Positions 56,331 to 64,000 of a stretch of DNA of 64,000 nucleotides are shown here, in pieces (the stretch's first letter is position 1; every line of letters starts with the position of its first letter). This stretch comes from JAJFJD01 sp965228695 (GTDB lineage: Bacteria; Pseudomonadota; Alphaproteobacteria; UBA8366): positions 682,001 through 746,000 of the forward strand of contig CBDDIB010000002.1 in assembly GCA_965228695.1 (NCBI GenBank). Reading direction: 5' to 3'. A model generated the notes under the pieces. That model searched no databases. It saw nothing but the letters and a program-made list of their open reading frames with translations, and was not told the DNA's origin. The position numbers were made by a program, and so were the translations under genes.

Positions 56331-56342
56331 CAAACGCACCTA
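56318..56342 (+). repeat. Left terminal inverted repeat of the element
   Basis: The end starts CGGAATTATGTAGCAAACGC and matches the complement of 59596-59620 over 25 bp without mismatch. Confidence 0.94.
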
Positions 56343-56403
56343 CGGGTGTTTGCGGCATATCTTCCGGGGATAGGTAGATGTGTATCGGATTGTTGTTGCG
56401 GCG

Positions 56404-57285
56404 TTAGTCTTCGTATTCAAAATCTTCGGCGTCTGCGCTGCCCTCGGGGGCCTTTACGTATCTGTTTTGCACAGGATCGTAGATGCGAAAGAGGCTGGTA
56501 TGTCGGTAAATGCCGACAGCGTCTTTGTATTGAATCTCCACAACGAGGCAAAGATCCCGTTGGCCATGTCCGACTTGCTGCAACTGAAACCCACTAAGTT
56601 GCTTGGCTGCTTTGACACAGAGCGTAAATCGGTCGCCGCTTCTGATTGTGGTTTGTTTTCCAACCTTCTCAATGCTTGCGAGCAACCCTGGTTCTTCCCA
56701 CCCGTTAGGGTCTCGGTGTGCGATATCCTCGCCTATTCCGGTAATAATCGCGTCCGTTTCACCAATGTTCGCGAAAGTTACTACGGCACTGGGAGGCTCA
56801 TGTGTACCGGGGGCCAGCGCCTGAACAAATCGGACTCGCAACCGGGGCCGATGAGAGGCGATGAACTGCTTTTCAGCAATTACAGCCATAGCGTTGCTGG
56901 CCTCGTTGGCAGCAGCGGTCTGCGCAACGGCTTCGCGGGTGGCGGTAAGCGTGCGTGCAACATAGATAACGCCAATGCTGGTTACTACTATTCCAGCACA
57001 AGAGACGACAAGCATGTAGAAAGCCCAATCAGCCATTTCCCGCTGGGCTTGAAGGTCGCGCTCATTGCGCCACTCTTCGCGATAGGCTTTGGGATCGGGT
57101 ACGCTGCGCTTGCCTTGGATACGGGCACCAGGGATCTGATCGCCCTTCGAGTATTCGTACTGCTTATGGGCGGCCTGATATGCGCGCTCTCGCTCGTCGT
57201 GCCGTTCTACTAACCACCAAGCAGTTGCCGCAATTACAGCTAATCCGACAAATGCAAATGCGAACAACCAAGAGCGGTTAGACAT
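56404..57285 (-). CDS. Two-helix membrane protein, transposon cargo
   Basis: A 293-residue protein of unknown function. It has two membrane helices (about residues 6-25 and 88-112) separated by a charged loop rich in Arg/Glu, then a coiled segment and a soluble beta-rich domain (about 145-270: RPRLRVRFVQALAPG, AVVTFANIGETDAII). Similar hypothetical membrane proteins occur beside mobile elements. Its 5' end overlaps the DUF6471 gene by 46 nt, and it ends in TAA 61 nt inside the left repeat. Confidence 0.7.
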   Translation of the reverse strand: MSNRSWLFAFAFVGLAVIAATAWWLVERHDERERAYQAAHKQYEYSKGDQIPGARIQGKRSVPDPKAYREEWRNERDLQAQREMADWAFYMLVVSCAGIVVTSIGVIYVARTLTATREAVAQTAAANEASNAMAVIAEKQFIASHRPRLRVRFVQALAPGTHEPPSAVVTFANIGETDAIITGIGEDIAHRDPNGWEEPGLLASIEKVGKQTTIRSGDRFTLCVKAAKQLSGFQLQQVGHGQRDLCLVVEIQYKDAVGIYRHTSLFRIYDPVQNRYVKAPEGSADAEDFEYED

Positions 57286-57467
57286 TGAAGTAAGAAAGCA
57301 GCCGTAAACTTCCCACGGCTCACCTTGTTCCTGAGATTGCGTTCATCTTCGGATATCCCGACGGAATCCAGCATATCTACAAGTTGAGCATAGGTAACGT
57401 TCTTCTTAGCCATTTCTGCGCGGATTAAACCCCGCGCCTTGGCTTCCCAGTCGGTTCGCTCGGGCAT
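57240..57467 (-). CDS. DUF6471 domain protein, transposon cargo
   Basis: About 75 residues. It matches the DUF6471 pattern: WEAKARGLIRAEMAKKNVTYAQLVDML followed by ERNLRNKVSRGKFTAAFLLQCL, both read in parts. The two helices around KNVTYAQLV and the RNLRNKVSRG turn resemble a small helix-turn-helix fold, so DNA binding is possible. The ATG at 57467 has AGAGGA upstream; an extended start at 57521 is less likely. It is divergent from the transposase, with the promoter region between them. Confidence 0.78.
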   Translation of the reverse strand: MPERTDWEAKARGLIRAEMAKKNVTYAQLVDMLDSVGISEDERNLRNKVSRGKFTAAFLLQCLTALGCSHLHLSD

Positions 57468-57572
57468 AGCATCCTCTACGATGTGATATGTCATCATAAA
57501 TGATGCTTTTGCTATTGACAAGATGACGCCCTGTCATTATATCTAGTGTATAAGCACTGGATTTGATGACAA

Positions 57573-58535
<963 letters not shown>

Positions 58536-58598
58536 AGCCAATGAAACACAACATATTGAAAACGGGAACTCCAAAATCACAAAATATGGCCAAAATGG

Positions 58599-58627
58599 TT
58601 GACCAAACCTGCGAATCGAGTTCATAT
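58599..58627 (+). promoter_or_regulatory. Promoter-like sequence upstream of the tRNA
   Basis: TTGACC at 58599-58604 and TCATAT at 58622-58627 with 17 bp between resemble sigma70 -35 and -10 boxes. Transcription from here would give a leader of about 60 nt before the tRNA, to be removed by RNase P. The -35 match is good and the -10 is moderate. Confidence 0.5.
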
Positions 58628-58667
58628 ATTTGGCTTGGGAGCACCGCTTTGCACAAACGAAAAAGTC

Positions 58668-58687
58668 GGCTCGGAAGCCGACTATCG
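58668..58687 (+). other. Hairpin in the tRNA leader
   Basis: AGTCGGCT pairs with AGCCGACT around a 4-nt loop shortly before the tRNA. It lacks a T-run, so it is a processing or structural hairpin rather than a clear terminator. Confidence 0.45.
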
Positions 58688-58696
58688 TCCTCCTAA

Positions 58697-58801
58697 GGAG
58701 GCGTGGCAGAGCGGTCTATCGCAGCGGTCTTTAAAACCGTCGGGGCCAGCACCCTCAGAAAGTCCGTGCCCCCGTGGGTTCGAATCCCACCGCCTCCGCC
58801 A
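58697..58801 (+). tRNA. Serine-like tRNA with anticodon UUA (candidate ochre suppressor)
   Basis: All arms are visible: acceptor GGAGGCG/CGCCTCC (58697-58703, 58791-58797), discriminator G73, encoded CCA to 58801, T arm GTGGG/CCCAC with loop TTCGAAT, and anticodon stem GCGGT/ACCGT (58724-58728, 58736-58740). The anticodon loop is C-T-T-T-A-A-A, placing TTA (58731-58733) at positions 34-36. The arm equals that of tRNA-Ser(UGA) except G35 to U. The variable region is 33 nt. The D stem has one A12-C23 mismatch. SerRS reads the long arm and discriminator, not the anticodon, so serine charging is likely. Decoding of UAA is inferred. Confidence 0.88.
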
Positions 58802-58803
58802 AT

Positions 58804-58831
58804 GAAAGAGCACCTTCGGGTGCTCTTTCTC
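58804..58831 (+). terminator. Intrinsic terminator after the tRNA
   Basis: AAAGAGCACC and GGTGCTCTTT pair over 10 bp with a TTCG tetraloop, beginning 3 nt after the encoded CCA and followed by a short T-containing stretch. Its placement directly after the tRNA shows that the tRNA is a transcription unit of its own. Confidence 0.82.
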
Positions 58832-58886
58832 ATTTAAGCGCATCAATCGTTAAAGAGTCGATTCGCTTTTCGCGTCGAATTATACG

Positions 58887-58926
58887 ACAATGGAAAAACA
58901 ATGCAATCACAATGTAATTCCATTGT
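58887..58926. promoter_or_regulatory. Inverted repeat upstream of the small RHH-like gene
   Basis: ACAATGGAA (58887-58895) and TTCCATTGT (58918-58926) form a 9-bp inverted repeat with a 22-nt spacer just before the ATG at 58933. It may be the operator of the downstream small DNA-binding-like protein, or an mRNA hairpin that covers the start region. Confidence 0.45.
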
Positions 58927-58932
58927 TTAAAC

Positions 58933-59127
58933 ATGGCGAACGACAGCGACCAATTCTCAATTACGCTCCCGACGGACGCGGTTGAAATGATCGAGGAAGG
59001 ACTTATTCCGTTCGGGCTCTACGGCAAAAAGCGCGCTACAGTTTGCAAAACGCTTATACTGGACATGCTTAAGCGTCCGGAAATACAAGAAAACATCAAA
59101 CAAGGCCGGGCGAAGAGCAAAGGCTAA
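58933..59127 (+). CDS. Small ribbon-helix-helix-like protein, transposon cargo
   Basis: A 64-residue protein with a short strand (QFSITLP) followed by two helices (DAVEMIEEGLIP and RATVCKTLILDML), the plan of ribbon-helix-helix DNA-binding proteins. The tail is basic. No family is firmly recognised. It has no clear Shine-Dalgarno site, and an ATG directly followed by TAA lies in frame 21 nt upstream (58912-58917). It ends in TAA and converges on the next gene with a 4-nt overlap. Confidence 0.6.
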   Translation: MANDSDQFSITLPTDAVEMIEEGLIPFGLYGKKRATVCKTLILDMLKRPEIQENIKQGRAKSKG

Positions 59128-59552
59128 CGCGCCATCTCCCACCGCTTATACTCCCCAGTATAAGCGACATCGCGAACCACGCCCTTCTGCTTGAGCTTGT
59201 AGAGACAAGCCCCGACACGTTTCCGCATGACGATGACGGCGCGGGTATCGTCGGTATTCAGCCCGCGCGCCTGCATGACGGCATGGGCTATTTCCAGCGA
59301 TGTAGAGGGTTCTGAGGCGCTTCTGAGGTGGCCCAGGACAAGCCGCGCCATCTCGCCCCGGAATGCGCCCATACGAGGCGGGTAGGGCTTACTCTTGGAT
59401 AGGGACACGTCGCAGTCGGGATCGATGATCCTGATAGCACCGTCTATGTGGTCCAGATCGGCAATCAGCCCGTTTAGCTCACGGTGGGCATGTTCGATCT
59501 TGCCCGCTATTTCCGAACGCTTCTTGAGTAAACCGGAGAGAACATGAGACAT
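59124..59552 (-). CDS. Coiled-coil/winged-helix-like protein, transposon cargo
   Basis: A 142-residue protein of unknown function. Residues 8-50 form an amphipathic coiled coil (KKRSEIAGKIEHAHRELNGL, then IADLDHID). Residues about 68-140 look like a winged helix (TSLEIAHAVMQARGL, then KRVGACLYKLKQKGVVRDV). A DNA-binding role is inferred. It begins about 45 nt from the right inverted repeat and reads inward. Confidence 0.65.
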   Translation of the reverse strand: MSHVLSGLLKKRSEIAGKIEHAHRELNGLIADLDHIDGAIRIIDPDCDVSLSKSKPYPPRMGAFRGEMARLVLGHLRSASEPSTSLEIAHAVMQARGLNTDDTRAVIVMRKRVGACLYKLKQKGVVRDVAYTGEYKRWEMAR

Positions 59553-59595
59553 GCGGGTAAAGTACTGGAATCAGGCCGATTCCCGCAGTATGTTC

Positions 59596-59620
59596 TAGGT
59601 GCGTTTGCTACATAATTCCG
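59596..59620 (-). repeat. Right terminal inverted repeat of the element
   Basis: Read on the minus strand it is identical to 56318-56342 over 25 bp. The GAATTCTC duplication follows directly on the comM side. Confidence 0.94.
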
Positions 59621-60226
59621 GAATTCTCCCGCCAGACGCTGGAATCGCTGCGCCAGCCGATGGAGACCGGGCGCGCCGCCGTCGCCCGCGCGAACGCGCA
59701 TGTCACCTATCCCGCGCGGTTCCAGCTCGTCGCGGCGATGAACCCCTGCCGATGCGGCCATCTCGACGACCCGGCGCTTGCCTGCGCCCGCGCGCCCCGC
59801 TGCGCGCAGGACTACCAGGCGAAGATCTCCGGCCCGCTGTTCGACCGCATCGACCTGCATGTGGACGTGCCCGCGGTCAGCGCCGCCGACCTGTCACTGC
59901 CGCCGCCCGCCGAGACCAGCGCCGACGTCGCCGCCCGCGTGGCGAAGGCCCGCGCGATCCAGACCGCGCGCTACGAGAAACTCGGCCAGCCGGTCGCCAC
60001 CAACGCCGAAGCCGACGGCGCCCTGCTGGAAGACGTCGCCGCCCCCGACCCGGACGGCCGCCAACTGCTCACCGACGCCGCGGAACGCCTGAAACTCAGC
60101 GCGCGCGGCTATCACCGCGTGCTGCGCGTGGCGCGGACTTTGGCGGACTTGGAAGGTGAGCCGGATGTGCGCCGGGTGCATGTAGCCGAAGCGCTGAGCT
60201 ACCGGCGGGTGATGGCGTGGGGATAA
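59621..60226 (+). pseudogene. comM: comM 3' half, separated by the transposon
   Basis: This frame resumes ComM exactly where the 5' half stops: EFSRQTLESLRQPMETG, then the zinc-like cysteines of the family (AMNPCRCGH, ARAPRCAQDY), GPLFDRIDLHVDV and the C-terminal Mg_chelatase_C domain with KLSARGYHRVLRVARTLADL (read in parts). It has no start signal of its own after the repeat, so it is probably not translated. No other lesions are seen, which supports a recent interruption. Confidence 0.93.
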
Positions 60227-60470
60227 GGCGTTTCTGGCCGCCGGGCAGGCCGGAAGCCGCGCGCCGCTCATCGGTGACGATGCGCCAGAATATTAGATTC
60301 AATAAATAGCGATCTGCCCAAAATTTATACACAAAAGTACTATAGGAATTGTCCAGAATTAGTTGCATGCTCCTTTGAATTATAACGATTGTGGTTCAAG
60401 CCGTGGCTGTTTGCGGGGCGCAGAAAGCGCCTCTCCAGCGAATAAGCGGCCGCCCTCGGGAGCATCGACT

Positions 60471-61427
60471 ATGGTGAAGGCCAACACAATCATTGCGGTA
60501 TTTTCGCTTATCCTATTGATTTGTTTGGCGAGTATCGTCTATGCCGCCGACCGCAGCCCGCAAGACGCAACGCCGCGCGTGACCGTCAGCTTGTCTCAAA
60601 TAAAATTTTCCAGCTCCGAAACAAATACAGATCCGGCCGCAAGTACTAGTGCCGATAATACTGTCGCCCGGAAGAATACAGCGACGGATGCCGGCGGCGA
60701 CGCGAAGTCGGATTTTGCCAAGAACACGGCCTCCGGCGACTCCGCCGCGTCGTCTGCCGAGCCCGCAGACGCCGAGACGGTCGCCGGTTTGGGTGTGGAC
60801 CGCGGCGGCGAGTCCACGGTCACAGCGGAGGGCAGCAACGATGCGGCGGCCGGGGCCGCGCCGGTCTTTCTGGGCTCCGCCGACGATACCTGCATGGGGT
60901 CTTCGTCCGCCGGCGGTCAGGGCGCGGCATTCGGCTTCAGCCTCGGCTCGACCTGGACCGACGAGAACTGCAAAATGTTGAAGAACGCCAGGGAGTTGAA
61001 GAGCCAAGGGCATCACACGGCGGCGAAAGCGCGGCTCTGCATGGACAACGACAACGCCCTGGCGTTCGAGCTGGCCGGCGAGCCCTGCCCCCGGGCCCTT
61101 CCGGCGGCGCAGGCGGCCCTCAGGACGATCCGGGCGCAGAATCCACGCTACCAGGCAGCCGCAGACCGCGGCTTCCAGGTCGCCGCCCTCGCCGCCGTGA
61201 CCGACGCGACCGACGTGACCGGGCGAAACCGCCAGCCGCTGGCAGAAAGCCGAAATCTGCAAAAATTCGAGAGCTTGGGGGCCGGCGGTGAAGACGCCGG
61301 AGCGGCATCGAAGATCGGCACACTCATTGCCATGGTGGTTTCCGCCGTTAACCAGGTTACAGCTAGCGTTTCCGCCAATTTCGACGTCGATTGGGATGGC
61401 GTGTCCGCGATGGACGGCGTCGAATAG
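60471..61427 (+). CDS. Exported protein of unknown function
   Basis: A 318-residue protein with a signal peptide (IIAVFSLILLICLASIVYA). A low-complexity Ser/Ala/Asp/Thr region follows (about residues 40-125), then a Cys-containing core (about 140-205): CMGSSSAGGQGAAFGFS, STWTDENCKMLKNAREL and ARLCMDNDNAL. The core resembles segments I associate with phage- or plasmid-encoded exported proteins, but I cannot name the family. The ATG at 60471 follows GGGAGC. The 244 nt before it are AT-rich, suggesting foreign origin. Confidence 0.65.
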   Translation: MVKANTIIAVFSLILLICLASIVYAADRSPQDATPRVTVSLSQIKFSSSETNTDPAASTSADNTVARKNTATDAGGDAKSDFAKNTASGDSAASSAEPADAETVAGLGVDRGGESTVTAEGSNDAAAGAAPVFLGSADDTCMGSSSAGGQGAAFGFSLGSTWTDENCKMLKNARELKSQGHHTAAKARLCMDNDNALAFELAGEPCPRALPAAQAALRTIRAQNPRYQAAADRGFQVAALAAVTDATDVTGRNRQPLAESRNLQKFESLGAGGEDAGAASKIGTLIAMVVSAVNQVTASVSANFDVDWDGVSAMDGVE

Positions 61428-61712
61428 CCGGCGCGAGGCCGGTCTTATTGCCGTATCGATCGGCAGGCGACCGCGCCAGGCGCGCCCTGCCCCTTACAAT
61501 TCCCGCATTGTTAACCATATTAGAGCTAACAGCCTCCAGAAGCTGAGACTCCCCCTCAACACACTCCTGGTGCTGCGCGTTTCCCCACCACTCTCCCCCC
61601 CACGCGTGGCACCTTTTCTTTATCTCAGCATTCGCCCAGCGGCGCGCGTTTCACGCGGGACGGGCGGGCGGGTTATGATGGTTCAGTGCCAGTCGACGCA
61701 CCGGGGGAAACC

Positions 61713-62558
61713 ATGCCTCTCGATCATCGGATCATCGGACCGGGTTTCGTCGTCGAGTTCCCGGAAATCGATCTCGCCGCGTTGAGCGACGCCGAGATCG
61801 GCGATCTGCGCGACCTGTGGCTGACGCACAAGGTCGCGGTGTTCCGCAACCAATCCCTGTCGGACGACGCGCTGGTGCATTTCACAAAGCAGTTCGGACC
61901 GCTCTTCGTGCATGTGCGGGCGCAGTTCAACGATGCGGCGCGGCCCGAGATCATGCGGATTTCCAACATCGAGAAAGACGGCGTGGCCCTGGGCGAGCTG
62001 GGCGACGGCGAGCTGGCCTGGCATACGGACCAGGCCTATTCGGCGGCGCCGGTCTTCGCGACGCTGCTCTACGGCATCGAGGTGCCGGACGAGGGCGGGG
62101 CGACCTGGTTCTGCGACACCGCGCGCGCCTACGCGGCGCTTTCGCCGGCGTTGAAGGCCCGCGCAGAGGGGCTGCGGCAGATCTTCTCCATCGAACGCAC
62201 CGTCGAGACGCAGAACATCGCGCTGCCGGAACATCAGCGCCGCGCCAAGCCGCCGGTGACGCATCCGTTGGTGCGCACACATCCGCTGCTCGGCCGGAAG
62301 TCGCTCTATCTCAGCCCGAGCCATACGGTGCGGTTCGACGGCATGCCCGACGACGAGAGCCGAGAACTGCACGGCGTCTTGTTGGACCACGCGACCGGGC
62401 CGGATTTCGTCTACCGCCATGCGTGGCGGGCCGGCGATCTGGTGATGTATGACAACACCTCGACGATGCACCGCCGCGACGCCTTCGACCCGGCGGCGCG
62501 GCGCATGCTGAAACGCACGGGCTTCGAATTCCCGGCCGGGCAGGCGGTGCCGGTATAG
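61713..62558 (+). CDS. TauD/TfdA family dioxygenase
   Basis: A 281-residue Fe(II)/2-oxoglutarate dioxygenase. The iron triad is H104 and D106 in AWHTDQAYS plus distal H253 in STMHRRD; the 2-oxoglutarate-binding Arg is probably one of the arginines after it. The family includes taurine and 2,4-D oxygenases; the substrate here is unknown. The ATG at 61713 has a GGGGGA ribosome binding site. An LPG-synthase-like gene follows 80 nt later. Confidence 0.9.
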   Translation: MPLDHRIIGPGFVVEFPEIDLAALSDAEIGDLRDLWLTHKVAVFRNQSLSDDALVHFTKQFGPLFVHVRAQFNDAARPEIMRISNIEKDGVALGELGDGELAWHTDQAYSAAPVFATLLYGIEVPDEGGATWFCDTARAYAALSPALKARAEGLRQIFSIERTVETQNIALPEHQRRAKPPVTHPLVRTHPLLGRKSLYLSPSHTVRFDGMPDDESRELHGVLLDHATGPDFVYRHAWRAGDLVMYDNTSTMHRRDAFDPAARRMLKRTGFEFPAGQAVPV

Positions 62559-62638
62559 GGGCACCGCCTGACGCCTCCGACGACGGATTAAAATGCTTCA
62601 TCGTGCCACATCGTGGTCGGAACCGTTATCATGGCGGT

Positions 62639-63694
62639 ATGCGGAAGTCCGGACCGACGACCGACGAAAGCGGCCGCGCGCTCTTGATACGCTGGGTCAT
62701 CCCGGCAGGCGGCGCGGCGTTGGCGATCGCCGCGATATTCTGGCTTTACCGGGATCTCGACATCGGCCGGTTTCTGACGGCCCTTGCGGCCGCCGAACCG
62801 GCGTGGCTTGTTGCGCTGGTTGCCACCATTCTTCTCGAACAACTGACGCGCGGCTGGAAATGGCGGCAGATTCTCTTTGACGTAAAGCCGGTCCCGACCG
62901 TGCGCCTTTTCGGTGCAATCCTAGCCGGATACGGGGTCGCTATCCTCGTACCCCTCGGCGTCAGTCCGCTTGTTCGGTCTTGGCTAATCGCACGGCTCGA
63001 AGGCCTGCGCTGGGCATGCGTTCTAACGAGCGCCGCCATAGAACGCTTCCTCGATGGGATAGTCTTTGCCTTGTTTGCCGGGCTCGTTGCCGCCGCGGGC
63101 GCAATTCCGAACGTCGAGGGTGACGCGCGGGACGGCCTTGCGGTCGCCGCCGGCGTGAATCTTTTGCTGTTTTCAGCGCTTTTCTACTTGTTGTTCGCTG
63201 GCCGCGCCCCATTGGGCCGCGACGGCGCGCGGATAAGCCGATTGATCGACTGGCTGGCGCGCAAGGGCGGCGCGCGTCTGCATGGGTTGAGGAAAGCGAT
63301 CCGCGACGGCATTGTTTGGCCGCGCGACCGTCGCCGCCAATTCGGGGCGGTTATGGCGAGCATCCTGATGAAGATCATCGCGGCCACGCATTTTCTTTGG
63401 GCCGGGCTGGCGGTGGGCGTCGCAATGACATTTTTCGATTATCTCTTCCTGATGGTGTTCGCCGGGTTCGCATTGGTGCTTGCGCGCTTCATACGGGTTC
63501 CTGGCGGATTCGTAATCGGCTCCGCTTTCGCATTGAAATTGCTTGGCGTGCCCGACGAATCCGCGCTCGCGATGATTTTGTTCAACCACGTCTTTACGGT
63601 CGTCTTAATGGTGGGACTCGGCTTGCTGTTCCTGTGGCGCAGCGGCATCGATATTCGGGACGCGCGAAAGATCAGGGCGCAAGCCGATGTCTGA
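62639..63694 (+). CDS. Lysylphosphatidylglycerol synthase-like transmembrane protein (UPF0104)
   Basis: A 351-residue inner-membrane protein of the LPG_synthase_TM/UPF0104 group. Seven or eight hydrophobic segments are present, with LLEQLTRGWKWRQIL and LVPLGVSPLVRSWLIARLEG near the N-terminal third and ERFLDGIVFALFAGL in the middle. It lacks the cytosolic aminoacyl-transferase domain of MprF, so it is likely a flippase-like or lipid-handling protein. Its stop overlaps the MFS gene start by 8 nt. Confidence 0.82.
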   Translation: MRKSGPTTDESGRALLIRWVIPAGGAALAIAAIFWLYRDLDIGRFLTALAAAEPAWLVALVATILLEQLTRGWKWRQILFDVKPVPTVRLFGAILAGYGVAILVPLGVSPLVRSWLIARLEGLRWACVLTSAAIERFLDGIVFALFAGLVAAAGAIPNVEGDARDGLAVAAGVNLLLFSALFYLLFAGRAPLGRDGARISRLIDWLARKGGARLHGLRKAIRDGIVWPRDRRRQFGAVMASILMKIIAATHFLWAGLAVGVAMTFFDYLFLMVFAGFALVLARFIRVPGGFVIGSAFALKLLGVPDESALAMILFNHVFTVVLMVGLGLLFLWRSGIDIRDARKIRAQADV

Positions 63695-64000
63695 CGCCCC
63701 GCCACCGGACGGACGGCGCACCCGCGACGGAGCCGGCGGCGTTGTATTCTGGAAGATTACCGGCGCCGGCGCGGCCTTCCAGGGAGGATCGGCGGCAATC
63801 GATTCGGCGACGATTGTGGCCGGCATCGTCAATCACCTGACCGATAGCGTCTATGCGGTGGGCGCGGCGAGCGCGGTGCTGCGTCTTGGTTGGCTGGTGC
63901 CGCAGTTGCTCGTCGGCTTTTTCGCGCAACGGGTAGACCGCCGCATGCCCTTTTATATCGTCGGCGCATTCGGCCGGGCGGCGTGCCTTGCCATGATTGC
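63687..64000 (+). CDS. MFS transporter, N-terminal part
   Basis: The first 104 residues of a protein that continues beyond the window. After a charged head of about 25 residues it has hydrophobic helices (DSATIVAGIVNHLTDSVYAVG; LRLGWLVPQLLVGFFAQRVD, read in parts) and the short basic loop RVDRRMPFYIVG typical of major facilitators. The substrate is unknown. It is translationally coupled to the upstream membrane-protein gene. Confidence 0.75.
   Translation, partial: MSDAPPPDGRRTRDGAGGVVFWKITGAGAAFQGGSAAIDSATIVAGIVNHLTDSVYAVGAASAVLRLGWLVPQLLVGFFAQRVDRRMPFYIVGAFGRAACLAMI

Noticed and set aside
58697..58801. Calling the tRNA a leucine or selenocysteine tRNA
   Set aside because: The discriminator is G and the anticodon arm matches tRNA-Ser(UGA) apart from one base; leucine would need A73, and Sec would need anticodon UCA and a longer acceptor stem.
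58890..58985. 31-codon ORF overlapping the RHH-like gene in another frame
   Set aside because: No ribosome binding site and no recognisable features; the in-phase 64-residue frame has the better protein pattern.

Overview
This window looks like a chromosomal segment of an alphaproteobacterium, most like a Rhodospirillales-type lineage. Codon use is GC-rich, and the gene blocks are those seen in that class: mutS-glnD-murJ-trpS-usp-nfuA-tsaB, phoR-pst-phoU-phoB, dapB-dnaJ-dnaK, and grpE-hrcA beside rph-rdgB-hemW. It is mostly housekeeping DNA with two accessory spots. The species assignment is inference, because no rRNA is present.

Layout. 1-16 kb is almost entirely minus strand: tsaB (cut by the window edge), a RutE-like reductase, a plus-strand polysaccharide deacetylase, a Bax-type glucosaminidase, nfuA, a universal stress protein, trpS, two tandem selenoprotein genes, murJ, a DUF3126 protein, glnD and mutS. 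16-26 kb is plus strand: maeB, then the phosphate regulon phoR-pstSCAB-phoU-phoB with a three-unit PhoB box upstream of pstS. 26-33 kb is minus strand: a CoA ligase-GNAT fusion overlapping a macro-domain gene, an AmpG-like transporter, an adenosine-kinase-like kinase and a methyltransferase. 33-41 kb holds an EI24/CysZ-like membrane protein, bactofilin plus a lipoprotein, nth, a DUF2244 protein, dapB, dnaJ and dnaK. 41-53 kb holds a DUF1848 protein, egtB, grpE, hrcA, rph, rdgB, hemW, an LpoA-like lipoprotein, rsmI, a YraN protein, a BON lipoprotein, a SirB1-like protein and gshB. 53-64 kb holds less familiar genes, a comM gene split by a transposon, a TauD-type dioxygenase, an LPG-synthase-like membrane protein and the start of an MFS transporter.

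Two systems stand out. First, two adjacent genes (8193-6970 and 6967-5750, minus strand) each contain one in-frame UGA at the same place, in a Pro-Val-UGA-Pro-Asn-Cys-Thr-Arg context. They are selenocysteine proteins of the GrdB/PrdB-like family, placed inside an otherwise conserved housekeeping block. Second, comM is split by a 3303-bp IS1595-family element (56318-59620) with 25-bp perfect inverted repeats and 8-bp target duplications. Besides its transposase it carries four small cargo genes and a tRNA gene with its own promoter-like sequence and a strong terminator. That tRNA is serine-type in acceptor stem, discriminator and anticodon arm, but its anticodon is UUA, complementary to the ochre stop UAA. 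It also has an unusually long 33-nt variable region. A transposon-borne candidate ochre-suppressor tRNA is the most unusual thing in the window.

Genes working together: PhoR/PhoB, PstSCAB and PhoU form a complete phosphate sensing and uptake unit. DnaK, DnaJ, GrpE and HrcA make up the heat-shock chaperone set, with a sigma32-like promoter before dnaK. GlnD (nitrogen sensing), MutS and Nth (DNA repair), and MurJ, AmpG and the LpoA-like protein (envelope) are standard functions.
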